Below, in pieces: positions 49,630 to 57,203 of a stretch of 57,203 bases of DNA. The first letter of the stretch is position 1. Each line of letters starts with the position of its first letter. The notes below the pieces were generated by a model. It was not told the DNA's origin, did not search any database, and saw nothing but the letters and a program-made list of their open reading frames with translations. The position numbers and the translations under genes were made by a program. The stretch covers positions 1 to 57,203 of the forward strand of contig WRAY01000014.1 of assembly GCA_009779975.1 (NCBI GenBank). Reading direction: 5' to 3'. Source of the stretch: Bacillota bacterium. Lineage in GTDB: Bacteria; Bacillota; Clostridia; Christensenellales; Pumilibacteraceae.

Positions 49630-50529
49630 CTAATTAAAGTCAAATCTCTCTGCTCCCTCAAATAAAACTGCGGCAACACCGCATCCAACATGAGATCCGA
49701 CAACAGGTCCGAGCATTATTTCTTTGATGTCCATAGTTGGATATTTTTGTTTTAGTGTCTCTTTCAAACTGTCATAGGTCGAGTTTGGCGTTGAATAAAT
49801 CATATAGAAAGATTGATTAGTAAAATCTGCAATCGCATTTTCACCGGTCTCAACGATTTTATCAAGGACATATTGAATGGCTTTTTTCGAGCCTTTGGCA
49901 GAACTCTCGACAACAAGTTTTCCTTTTTTGTTGACGACAATAATAGGCTTCACTTTCAAAAGTGTCCCGATTGTTGCTTTGAACGCACTCAATCTTCCGC
50001 CTCTTTTCAGATGGAACAAGTCATCGACAATAACCCAAATTTGTTGACGGTCTCTGACCTTTTCAATATATTGAACCGCATCTTCCGATTCAACTCCGTT
50101 TTCACGCATGATGAGAAGTTTATCAATCATCATCTGCATTCCAAGCGAAGTCAAAAGACTGTCAACAATGTAAATTTTCCTATCCACAAGTTGCTCGTTC
50201 ATTTTCGCCGCCGCTTGAACTCCGCTCTCATATGTGCCGGAAAGACCGCTTGAAAGAGTGACATGAATAATATCACCTTCCGGATTTTCCGCAAGAATTT
50301 TTTCAAAATGCTCAACATACTCAAATTCATTCAATTGAGTTGTTGTCGGCAATGCTCCCGCTTTTATTTTTTCATAGAATGCCTCGACTTGTTCTTTGCC
50401 CTCATAAAGTGCATCGTATTCTTTTCCTTCGATGATGTATTTCATCGTTAGGCAATAGATGTTTTTTTCTTTCAAATCACCAATATAATAATCGGCAGTC
50501 GAGTCCGCTGATATAATAAATTTTTTCAT
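49630..50529 (-). CDS. DegV family fatty-acid-binding protein
   Basis: 299 aa. DegV proteins (FakB) bind a fatty acid and present it to the kinase FakA. The N-terminal DxxAD-type motif is ISADSTADYY. The fatty-acid contact regions TTTQLNEFEY and VTLSSGLSGTYESG are present, and the C-terminus ends GPVVGSHVGCGVAAVLFEG. Translated from AAAGGAG placed next to the GCGTC hairpin at 50548-50560. FakA is not in the window. A FabT-like regulator lies 1.5 kb away, so lipid metabolism may link them. Confidence 0.92.
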   Translation of the reverse strand: MKKFIISADSTADYYIGDLKEKNIYCLTMKYIIEGKEYDALYEGKEQVEAFYEKIKAGALPTTTQLNEFEYVEHFEKILAENPEGDIIHVTLSSGLSGTYESGVQAAAKMNEQLVDRKIYIVDSLLTSLGMQMMIDKLLIMRENGVESEDAVQYIEKVRDRQQIWVIVDDLFHLKRGGRLSAFKATIGTLLKVKPIIVVNKKGKLVVESSAKGSKKAIQYVLDKIVETGENAIADFTNQSFYMIYSTPNSTYDSLKETLKQKYPTMDIKEIMLGPVVGSHVGCGVAAVLFEGAERFDFN

Positions 50530-50547
50530 AAATAAGGTTTCTCCTTT

Positions 50548-50616
50548 GCGTCCGCGACGCTTTTGTCCGAGCGCTTCATAGGTTTAATTTTAACACAAAA
50601 AAACAATCTCTGTCAA
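50548..50616 (-). promoter_or_regulatory. degV promoter and RBS-proximal hairpin (copy E)
   Basis: TTGACA (50611-50616 complement) and TAAAAT (50587-50592 complement) with an 18-bp spacer. The leader of about 45 nt consists of ATGAAGCGCTCGGACAAAAG, the hairpin GCGTCGCGGACGC (50548-50560) and AAAGGAG. It shows that the conserved hairpin can make up almost the whole 5' leader. Confidence 0.75.
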
Positions 50617-50637
50617 GTGTCTTTTGCCTTTAGTCTA

Positions 50638-50690
50638 TAGACAGTTTTGTCAGATTTTGCTAGACAAGAGCAAACCGACAAAACTGTCTA
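50638..50690. terminator. Long hairpin between degV and the YgjV-like gene
   Basis: TAGACAGTTTTGTC pairs perfectly with GACAAAACTGTCTA, enclosing a second stem TTTGCT/AGCAAA. It starts 9 nt after the stop of the upstream gene. There is no long T-run. Confidence 0.65.
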
Positions 50691-50698
50691 AAATATCT

Positions 50699-51790
50699 CT
50701 ACACTTTTTCTTTTTGAGGCTTTAGTTTTTTAATTTTTGTGGGAGCAATTATTTCCTCTTTTTGAAGATAACTTGTGTTCTCCTCTGCAACTTCATCTTC
50801 CTTTAAAGACGCTTTACTCAAAATTACTGACTTCATGTCGTCTTGATGCTTTGTCAGTTTCCCGACAGGCATTGCTTCAAGTTTGACCTTTTTCGCCTCC
50901 ATTTCTTTTGAGATGATGTCTTTTACTTCTTGGACACATCGCATGTCGCTAAGAAGAGCGCTTGCCTTTTCTTGAACTGATTTTATATCTTGCATATCAT
51001 CAGATTCAATGACAGATAACTCATATCTTATCATTTTCGCTGCAAGTTTTTCTAACTCTTCTGGAGGCATTCTTTTGGCTATTTCACCTGTCGGTGCAGA
51101 TGTTGCTCCCATTTTTTCAAGTTCTGCACCAAAAAGAAGTTTGATTTTGCCAAGTTCTTTGTTGATATATTTTCTTCGGAGCAACAGTAAATAGAAAACG
51201 ATAACAGATACGATTTTTGAAACCTCAATGAGTATTCCCATTATGTTCCACCTTAGTCCTGTTGCCGGATCGGGATAAAGTATGTTAAGCGGAGTTTGAG
51301 TTAATAGAACTGCTGCCGCATAAAAAACGACCGCAATGCGAACATAATGTCTTCCGGGAAGATATTGACCAATAACAAAGAGAAGTGCAAAAACAAAGCC
51401 CATGATATGCATCCAACGAACTTCGGCCGGAACTCCGCTAAGACCAAGAGGAGGGAATCCAACAATTCCTACTGTCCCGGCAATCAGTGCAACGACTATC
51501 ATGGAACCGAGAAAAATTCTTCCTGCTTTTTTTCTCTTGGCACTGTCTTTTTTGAAAATCCACCAAAAGACTAATGCTCTGATTGTGCTGTAGGTCGCAG
51601 CAATAATTAGCGTGGTTTGAGTTGACATTCCTGTTGCAAGCCCCATAAAGACGAACATAAATGCCCAAAAGAAACTGCTAATACCTGCAAAAAGAAAATA
51701 CTTTCTGCGGTTCTTGATTTGATAAGAGATGAACTCTAATGTGATTGTTATAACCCCGAACGCTTGGGCTAAGATAAACCATGGTGACAT
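50699..51790 (-). CDS. YgjV-like membrane protein with cytosolic tail
   Basis: 363 aa. Residues 1-210 have about six to seven membrane helices and match the YgjV family pattern: AQAFGVITITLEFISYQIKN, FFWAFMFVFMGLATG and VIGQYLPGRHYVR. The remaining 150 residues are a charged, helical cytosolic tail (LEKLAAKMIRYELSVIES) that is not typical of YgjV and ends in a Lys-rich stretch. Function of the family is unknown. It is divergent from a FabT-like MarR gene, with two FabT-type sites in the intergenic region. Confidence 0.75.
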   Translation of the reverse strand: MSPWFILAQAFGVITITLEFISYQIKNRRKYFLFAGISSFFWAFMFVFMGLATGMSTQTTLIIAATYSTIRALVFWWIFKKDSAKRKKAGRIFLGSMIVVALIAGTVGIVGFPPLGLSGVPAEVRWMHIMGFVFALLFVIGQYLPGRHYVRIAVVFYAAAVLLTQTPLNILYPDPATGLRWNIMGILIEVSKIVSVIVFYLLLLRRKYINKELGKIKLLFGAELEKMGATSAPTGEIAKRMPPEELEKLAAKMIRYELSVIESDDMQDIKSVQEKASALLSDMRCVQEVKDIISKEMEAKKVKLEAMPVGKLTKHQDDMKSVILSKASLKEDEVAEENTSYLQKEEIIAPTKIKKLKPQKEKV

Positions 51791-51905
51791 AACTTTTTTA
51801 AGTAATAGATAAGGTTGGGTAAATGTTAAAATTAATTCTAAAATTAGTTCTGCTCTATTACTACTCTCCTTTTTCCTGCTATTTAGCAGGAAAATTTGAC
51901 AATAC

Positions 51906-51957
51906 TTTGAATATCAAACTATTATCACTTTACTATAAAAATACTTTGATTGTCAAA
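51906..51957. promoter_or_regulatory. Two FabT-type operator sites
   Basis: TTTGAATATCAAA (51906-51918) and TTTGATTGTCAAA (51945-51957). Both fit the TTTGATTATCAAA-like site known for FabT of streptococci. They lie between the YgjV-like and marR-type genes, starts 39 bp apart. Confidence 0.75.
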
Positions 51958-52063
51958 CAAAAATTACACATTTTCAAATTTTTTTTTATTTTTGAATGTT
52001 TTTTGGGGTATTTTTTGAAAAAAAGACTAGATTTTTTCTAAAATTTAGTGTATAATTATTAAT

Positions 52064-52546
52064 ATGATGACTAAAACCAACAAAGAAAAATTGCAAGATT
52101 TTTTTATTAGCAGTTTTTATTCTATACTTTCAACTGAAGAAAAAGCACTCGAAGCATTTTCACAAGGTGAATTATCTTTAAAAGAAATTCATCTCATTGC
52201 CGCTGTATTCAGAACAAAAACAGCAAGAAAAAATAACTTTTCAACAGTTGCAAGAGTTTTGAATATCACCCTTGGAACATTAACCACTTCTTTTTCAAGA
52301 CTTCAAAAAAAAGGCTATTTGAAAAAAGTCCCGCATGAGACGGACAAAAGAATATTTTATATTGAGCCAACAGAAAAAGCCGAAATAATTCACGCCGAAC
52401 ATGCCATATTCCACGAAAAAATGATGGCAGGAATTGTTGGCAGCATTTCAGAAGAACAAATGGAAGGATTGATTGAATCCCTGACAAAGTTGGATAGTTA
52501 CTTCAAATCATTAAGAGCGGAATATGCGGCAATGAACAGAAAGTAA
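52064..52546 (+). CDS. MarR-family regulator, FabT-like
   Basis: 160 aa winged-helix protein. The HTH is NNFSTVARVLNITLGTLTTS with FSRLQKKGYLKKVPHETDKR as the wing; the LNITLGTLTTSFSRL recognition helix is close to that of FabT, the fatty-acid synthesis repressor. TATAAT (52051-52056) lies seven bases before the ATG with no Shine-Dalgarno, so it is predicted leaderless. The two TTTGAtnnTCAAA sites upstream support the FabT assignment. No fab genes are in the window, so the usual head-of-fab-operon position is not met here. Confidence 0.82.
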   Translation: MMTKTNKEKLQDFFISSFYSILSTEEKALEAFSQGELSLKEIHLIAAVFRTKTARKNNFSTVARVLNITLGTLTTSFSRLQKKGYLKKVPHETDKRIFYIEPTEKAEIIHAEHAIFHEKMMAGIVGSISEEQMEGLIESLTKLDSYFKSLRAEYAAMNRK

Positions 52547-52593
52547 AAACATATATCAAAACGACAGAATACAATTATAACAACATCCATCAT

Positions 52594-52638
52594 AAAAAAA
52601 TCGTAGAAACTGCATTTTGCTGTTCCTACGATTTTTTT
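52594..52638. terminator. Bidirectional terminator
   Basis: AAAAATCGTAG/CTACGATTTTT stem with A- and T-runs, between the convergent marR-type gene and 62-aa gene copy 2. Confidence 0.85.
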
Positions 52639-52643
52639 ATTAA

Positions 52644-52832
52644 CTAGATTTTCATTTTTAATTTTTTTGCCAAAATAATAAAACGCATAACATCCTCATC
52701 ATTTTGGTCATAAGGAATTTTAAACATTTTTTTTCTTATTATGTCCCATTGATATCGCTCCTCAAGTCCTTCAATAAGAACTCCAACCTCTTTTTTAGTG
52801 AATTCAAAAATTATTGTTTTTTCTTTTTCCAT
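52644..52832 (-). CDS. 62-aa conserved partner protein (copy 2)
   Basis: Identical to copy 1 except for three neighbouring residues (IRK instead of MIN at 32-34). Starts MEKEKTIIFEFTKKEVGVLI. TATAAT (52839-52844 complement) is six bases before the ATG and TTTACA lies 17 bp further, so it is leaderless by prediction. The module orientation is the same as in copy 1 but inverted in the genome, 7 kb away. Function unknown. Confidence 0.75.
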   Translation of the reverse strand: MEKEKTIIFEFTKKEVGVLIEGLEERYQWDIIRKKMFKIPYDQNDEDVMRFIILAKKLKMKI

Positions 52833-52838
52833 AAAATT

Positions 52839-52924
52839 ATTATACGATAAGAAAATTTATATGTAAAGCACTTTGTAACACTTGCTACAAAATAATTTGA
52901 CAAGTGTTACAAAAATTATAATAT
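52839..52924. promoter_or_regulatory. Divergent promoter/operator region of module copy 2
   Basis: An 11-bp perfect inverted repeat, TGTAACACTTG (52874-52884) and CAAGTGTTACA (52901-52911), lies between the two promoters and differs from the operator region of copy 1. For the XRE gene, TTGACA at 52897-52902 overlaps the second arm and TATAAT or TAATAT lies near 52917-52924. Confidence 0.75.
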
Positions 52925-52929
52925 AAAAT

Positions 52930-53151
52930 ATGTTTAAAGATATTATAAAAGACCTTAGAAGACAGAAAAATTTAACACAAGAAGAACTTGCAAAAGCATT
53001 GGACTGCACTCATTCCAGAATATCGTATTGGGAAAGCGGAAAAAGACTGCCTGATTATGATGCTTTAAAAAGACTGTCGTTATTTTTTGATGTGCCGGCG
53101 GATTACCTCTTGGGCATTACTGACGAAGATGGAACAAGGTTAATTATTTAA
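52930..53151 (+). CDS. XRE-family regulator of the duplicated module (copy 2)
   Basis: 73 aa, single HTH_3 domain: MFKDIIKDLRRQKNLTQEEL, recognition region CTHSRISYWESGKRLPD, and the end FFDVPADYLLGITDEDGTRL. It shares its ends with copy 1 but differs in the DNA-reading helices, matching the different operators. The ATG is about seven bases after the likely -10 box and lacks a Shine-Dalgarno. A small hairpin with ATATGGG/CCCATAT follows the stop. Confidence 0.85.
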   Translation: MFKDIIKDLRRQKNLTQEELAKALDCTHSRISYWESGKRLPDYDALKRLSLFFDVPADYLLGITDEDGTRLII

Positions 53152-53184
53152 TATGGGCATGCAAATATAGAAACCCATATATTT

Positions 53185-56100
53185 CTATTCTTCAAAAAAG
53201 TATAGCATTGTTTTTGTTGGTTTTTTCAACAGATTTTCTGTGACCGTTTTATAAATCTCCAGTTGCTTTTCATAAGATTTGTTCATTTTTTCATTTGATT
53301 TTCCGCTTTTGTAATCAACTATTAAAATGTCACTGCCGTTATCAATAATAAGGTCAATAACACCTTGAATTAAAAGTGTGGAGTTTGTGGTTGAATTAAT
53401 ATTATCCGCAACTTCATTCTTATAAATAAATGCTTTTTCCTTGTAATACTTTTTTCCGCTCGTTAATCCTTTCATATCCAGAAAGGCTTTTTTTATTTTT
53501 TTCTCATTGACCAAGTTTTTTAATTCCGAATTTATTTTTTTGTATTGCGGGACAAAATCTTTTTCAAAGTTTAAAAGTTGCATTATTTTGTGATAGGCGT
53601 TTCCGATTTTTGATGCTCTTTCGATGTCTATCGGCAATTGTCCGTTGATTTTTGGCAGTTGGAAATCTTCGTCTCCGCCATCCTCTTTTGCGATTTGTGT
53701 GACGGTTGTTTTGAGAAGTCTTTTGTCTAAAACATATTCAAAGATAAAATTATCTGTCAATTTTGTTTTCCTCTCTTCACACTCTTCCCCTAATAGCAAA
53801 TTACGGCGAATTAATCCGTTGTTATTTTTCTCATCCTCTTTGTCTTTAGAATAATTTTCTCCGTCATAATTTGCTGCGTTGTGATAAAAGATGTCCAAAT
53901 GTTTGCTATCCTTTGCTTTCATTATCCAATCAAAAAAACTTTTTGCATCTTGCGAGTATATCTCTTCCTCATTTCCTAAACTAATTCCTGACATAAAAAT
54001 ACTTTTTTTTGCTCTTGTCAATGCAACATACAAAAGCCTCATTTCTTCTTCTTTTTGTTCTTTTTCAATTTTTTCTTTTAGAAATTCAGTAAATGAAGTG
54101 TCAAGAATTTGTCTTGTCTCGACACAATGATGTTTGATTGCAAATCCAAAATCATTGTCAATCAGCACTTTTTTGTGCAAATCAGTCAAATTAAATTTTT
54201 TCGACAAATTCGGAAGTATCACATGCTCATATTCCAATCCTTTTGAAGAATGAATAGTCCCAAAATACACAGAGTCACTTTCAGTTGTCATCTCAAGCAC
54301 TATGTCAGCATTTTCAATATGAGACAAAAATTCAAACAAATTAGCAGAAAATGAACACTCGGCGACAAAATCCAAAAACAAAGACAACTCCCGTGCCATA
54401 TTTTTACCGTCCGCATAAGCATAGACAATTTTAAAAAAATCATATTGCGAAATAATACGGCCAAGAAGAGTCGGAACATTCAGACCAAATGACAGTTGTT
54501 TGAAGTGTGAAAGGTTTGTAAAAAAGTTTTGCAGTGCAGAACGCACAACGCAGAACGCACAACGATTGTCTTTTTTATGATTTAATTTAGATTGACAACC
54601 ATTATGCGTTAAAAATTCCAAACATCTCTCATAAAAAGACCCTTCCGCCTTGCCGTCTCCGATTTCTTTTAGTTGCCCTAAATCAAACTTCCCGAAACTT
54701 GACATCATTGCTGATGCTAATGCAATGTCATCATGAGGGTTTTGGATAGCCTTTAAAAAATTGATGACCTCCAAAACAGGTCTGCTTTCATTTGCTTTTC
54801 GCTTTTTTGAGGCAGAAAATGGTATATCATGTTTTGATAATATACTCTTTAAAGTTTTGGCAAAGGAAGAATCTGTTCCTCTGAGCAAAACTGCAATATC
54901 ACTAAACTCTGCCCCGCCGGATATTAAATCATCAATATAAGAAGCAACCAAATATGCTTCATAAACTTGTTCTTCTTTGCGGGACTTTTCGCTTGTTCCC
55001 TCGTCTTCTTTTATTGAATAGACTTTGTCTATTGGTGTTTTTTCTCTCAAATCTTTTTCTTTTGTGATGATATGAAGTTGAATATTTTTTGAGTTGACAG
55101 ATTTATTCCGGCTTGCGCCGCTCACCTCTGCAGTTTTACAATCGCCATGCGTTAAAAAACTAAATTTTGCATCATTTACATAATCAACTTGACCAAACTC
55201 TTTTGTCATTATAGAAGAAAACAAATCATTGCAAAACTCCAAAATCCCGCTTTGTGAGCGAAAATTCGTATTCAACTCAATAACACTTTTATTAGGGTTT
55301 GGAGTTTGAAGTTTGGAGTTATTGTCAGAGTTTTTTTGGTTTTCAAACTCACTCTCACAATCATTATGCGTTGAACAATACCTCTCATATCTTTTAACAA
55401 ATATCTTTGGATTTGAATTCCTAAAACCATATATGCTTTGTTTGACATCGCCGACAAAAAACTTTTCACCGATTAGTGCGTTGATTATTTTTTCTTGTGA
55501 ATAATTTGCATCTTGATATTCGTCAATGAAAATATATTTATATCTTTGAGCAATTTGCTGCTTTGCTTCATCATGAATAAGAATTCTGTGAACTAATTCC
55601 TCAAAGTCGGAATAATCTATTTTGCCGATTTTTTGCTTTTGAGCAGTATAGATTTTTCGAGCGGATTTAGTCAAATCAATCAATGCTTTGACTAAAGGCA
55701 ATGTCTCTTGAGGACTTTTCTCAATTCCAATCTCCAAAAACCCTTCAAAATTTTCCATACTTTGAGCCTTTGAATAAATATCAAAAATAGTATTTGCAAG
55801 AGGATAATGCGAACGATTTTTCAGCATCACTTCATACAGCAGTGTGAAGTTTGAAGTTTGGAGTTTGGAGTTATTGTTAAACTCCTCGTTAATTCCACAC
55901 TCTAAACTCAAACATCCACTCTCGCAAATCGATTTCTCTATCGCAGATCTTAACATACTGCTTGCCTCATTTTCACTCAAAACTTTAAAATCCGGAGACA
56001 CATCAACAAAATAAAAAAAGTCTTTTATCAATGTTTGACAAAAACTGTGCAGAGTTGATATTTGTGCAAGAGGCAATTCACGCATTGCATTCCTTGCCCA

Positions 56101-56325
56101 TTTTTCATTTTTTCCTAATAATTTTTTATAGAGTTTCGCCTTCATGTCAGAGGCGGATGCCTTAGTATAGGTGCAAATGACCATCTCACTCAAACTAACC
56201 CCATTTTTCAATTTCTCTAAAACTCGCTCAAGCATGACAGTAGTCTTTCCACTGCCGGCAGACGCTGAAACAAGCATTTCAGCGTCTAAAGAGTTAATAA
56301 CTTCAAGTTGCTGTTTAGTCCACAT
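53185..56325 (-). CDS. addA: ATP-dependent helicase/nuclease AddA
   Basis: UvrD/RecB-type subunit of AddAB, which processes double-strand breaks. 1046 aa, somewhat short (usual about 1200). Motifs: SASAGSGKTTVMLERV (I), FIDEYQDAN (II), VKQSIYGFRN (III), FGTIHSSKGLEYEHV (V) and LLYVALTRAKKSIF (VI). The C-terminal nuclease has GNAYHKIMQLLNF, IQGVIDLIID and the catalytic DYKSGK. Loops contain repeat-derived insertions (SKLQTSN, SKLQTPN, LTHNGC, LTHGDC, STHNDC). There is no Shine-Dalgarno; CTATTCA repeats precede the ATG. addB, usually next to addA, is not in the window. Confidence 0.92.
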   Translation of the reverse strand: MWTKQQLEVINSLDAEMLVSASAGSGKTTVMLERVLEKLKNGVSLSEMVICTYTKASASDMKAKLYKKLLGKNEKWARNAMRELPLAQISTLHSFCQTLIKDFFYFVDVSPDFKVLSENEASSMLRSAIEKSICESGCLSLECGINEEFNNNSKLQTSNFTLLYEVMLKNRSHYPLANTIFDIYSKAQSMENFEGFLEIGIEKSPQETLPLVKALIDLTKSARKIYTAQKQKIGKIDYSDFEELVHRILIHDEAKQQIAQRYKYIFIDEYQDANYSQEKIINALIGEKFFVGDVKQSIYGFRNSNPKIFVKRYERYCSTHNDCESEFENQKNSDNNSKLQTPNPNKSVIELNTNFRSQSGILEFCNDLFSSIMTKEFGQVDYVNDAKFSFLTHGDCKTAEVSGASRNKSVNSKNIQLHIITKEKDLREKTPIDKVYSIKEDEGTSEKSRKEEQVYEAYLVASYIDDLISGGAEFSDIAVLLRGTDSSFAKTLKSILSKHDIPFSASKKRKANESRPVLEVINFLKAIQNPHDDIALASAMMSSFGKFDLGQLKEIGDGKAEGSFYERCLEFLTHNGCQSKLNHKKDNRCAFCVVRSALQNFFTNLSHFKQLSFGLNVPTLLGRIISQYDFFKIVYAYADGKNMARELSLFLDFVAECSFSANLFEFLSHIENADIVLEMTTESDSVYFGTIHSSKGLEYEHVILPNLSKKFNLTDLHKKVLIDNDFGFAIKHHCVETRQILDTSFTEFLKEKIEKEQKEEEMRLLYVALTRAKKSIFMSGISLGNEEEIYSQDAKSFFDWIMKAKDSKHLDIFYHNAANYDGENYSKDKEDEKNNNGLIRRNLLLGEECEERKTKLTDNFIFEYVLDKRLLKTTVTQIAKEDGGDEDFQLPKINGQLPIDIERASKIGNAYHKIMQLLNFEKDFVPQYKKINSELKNLVNEKKIKKAFLDMKGLTSGKKYYKEKAFIYKNEVADNINSTTNSTLLIQGVIDLIIDNGSDILIVDYKSGKSNEKMNKSYEKQLEIYKTVTENLLKKPTKTMLYFFEE

Positions 56326-56407
56326 AATAGTGAATAGTGAATAGTGGTGGTTAGAGTTAAATTAAAAATAATGCGACAATAACTTATTCACTATTTCACT
56401 AAAAAGT

Positions 56408-57079
56408 CTATCCTATACAACCAGGGGCAGTGCAGTTTCCGCTTTCACGGAATATAAACATCACAAGTCTTTCTGAAAAAGAATTCATCTCAAAATCGTG
56501 AACAAACCTGCCCGCTACTCTTTCCATTGGAATAAAGCCGTCATTTCGTGAGTCACGACTTTGATTTCTGTTGTCACCCAAAACCATTACTTCCCCAAAA
56601 GGCACTTCTTGCGGAATATTGATTGTGAAATATCTTCCGACCATATTGCCGTTTATCTGCCTTATCGGTTCAAATCTATTAATTTCTCTGGCAAATCTGT
56701 TGTTTTCATCCAATAAATACAAAAACACATAGTCTCTCTCATCTCCCTCGCCTCTTCTGAAAACTACTGTGTCACCGCCAACAGCGACAACTCTTTTAAT
56801 GTTGTGTGAATAAACCCATCTACCGCCAATCATTCGCCCTTCCATTCGAATAATCACAATATCATCAATACTAACTCTTCTTGCTCTCACTGACAATCCG
56901 AAAGAATGATGCTCCAGTGTCGGGAGCATACTGTTTCCGCAAACATGAACAAGAGAAAATGACATCACAAAAATAAGCATCGCAACAACCAGCACGCCCA
57001 TAGATGCAATAAATGCATTCAGCATATATTGCAATGTTTTATTATTCTTTTTCTCAAGATGTTTTACTAATTCGTCCAT
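56408..57079 (-). CDS. lepB: Type I signal peptidase (LepB/SipS-type)
   Basis: 223 aa membrane protease that cleaves signal peptides outside the membrane. One N-terminal membrane helix (about 22-46) is followed by the catalytic Ser box CGNSMLPTL (Ser near 50) and the Lys box NIKRVVAVGGD. Box E is VMVLGDNRNQSRDSRNDG. The tail after FRESGNC is short. It lies 82 bp upstream of addA, on the same strand. The ATG has no Shine-Dalgarno and is one base away from a (CCACCAA)n tandem array on the coding strand that runs off the window. An in-frame N-terminal extension through the array cannot be excluded. Confidence 0.92.
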   Translation of the reverse strand: MDELVKHLEKKNNKTLQYMLNAFIASMGVLVVAMLIFVMSFSLVHVCGNSMLPTLEHHSFGLSVRARRVSIDDIVIIRMEGRMIGGRWVYSHNIKRVVAVGGDTVVFRRGEGDERDYVFLYLLDENNRFAREINRFEPIRQINGNMVGRYFTINIPQEVPFGEVMVLGDNRNQSRDSRNDGFIPMERVAGRFVHDFEMNSFSERLVMFIFRESGNCTAPGCIG

Positions 57080-57080
57080 A

Positions 57081-57203
57081 TTGGTGGTTGGTGGTTGGTG
57101 GTTGGTGGTTGGTGGTTGGTGGTTGGTGGTTGGTGGTTGGTGGTTGGTGGTTGGTGGTTGGTGGTTGGTGGTTGGTGGTTGGTGGTTGGTGGTTGGTGGT
57201 TGG
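57081..57203. repeat. TTGGTGG heptanucleotide tandem repeat, at least 17 copies
   Basis: Perfect head-to-tail copies of TTGGTGG run from one base before the lepB start codon to the end of the window, so the true length is unknown. Short degenerate versions occur at 10176-10200, before the GH13 gene, and at 42692-42721, before ssb. Confidence 0.97.

Noticed and set aside
57081-57203. Tandem repeat as a CRISPR array
   Set aside because: Units of seven bases are contiguous with no spacers, so it is a microsatellite.

Overview
The window looks like a chromosomal stretch from a low-GC uncultured gut-type Firmicute, probably a Clostridia-class organism. Signs are Gram-positive lipoproteins, an EcfA1/A2/T-truA block, sigma-A promoters of the TTGACA-N17-TATAAT type, a CIRCE-like operator, an M-box in front of mgtE, and large secreted starch-active lipoproteins. 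The exact taxon cannot be fixed from sequence alone. Most genes lie on the minus strand.

Layout. 1-4.4 kb: a small unknown gene, a cluster of GC-rich palindromic repeats, truA and the ECF transporter core (ecfT, ecfA2, ecfA1). 4.5-13.2 kb: a maltodextrin locus with two permeases, a membrane-anchored binding protein, a cytosolic GH13 enzyme, a short LacI-type regulator and a starch-binding lipoprotein. 13.8-16.2 kb: a small accessory island between two copies of a short direct repeat, with a membrane protein, a treble-clef zinc protein, a coiled-coil protein and a truncated SIR2-like gene. 16.3-32.1 kb: a starch operon read from a promoter near 32.5 kb, with a secreted pullulanase-like GH13 lipoprotein, two giant beta-repeat lipoproteins and a second binding-protein/permease set. 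Neither importer has its own ATPase, so a shared MsmX/MalK-type subunit elsewhere is implied. 32.6-35.7 kb: a decayed prophage remnant beside tRNA-Ser(UGA), with a living CI-like repressor and twin operators. 36.4-43.1 kb: hsp20, an XRE module, an ABC-F protein, a Sel1 protein and rpsF-ssb-rpsR. 43.1-45.2 kb: M-box riboswitch, a short leader ORF and mgtE. 45.5-53.2 kb: two copies of an XRE/62-residue divergent module flanking a cysteine-rich DUF11-type protein cluster, degV, a YgjV-like membrane protein and a FabT-like MarR regulator. 53.2-57.2 kb: addA and a type I signal peptidase whose start codon abuts a heptanucleotide tandem repeat.

Themes. (1) Translation initiation is mixed: ordinary Shine-Dalgarno sites, a recurrent GCGT..ACGC hairpin set directly before AAAGGAG in at least six genes, predicted leaderless mRNAs with the -10 box 6-9 nt before the start codon (mostly regulators), and three genes with C/A-rich repeats instead of a Shine-Dalgarno. 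(2) The genome carries many short repeats, both intergenic palindromes and microsatellite-like tracts, and some have entered coding sequences (addA, mgtE tail). (3) The strongest candidates for new biology are the mgtE leader peptide starting MDDPGG behind an M-box, the duplicated XRE/62-aa module, the Cys-rich/DUF11 cluster, and the shared RBS-proximal hairpin leader.
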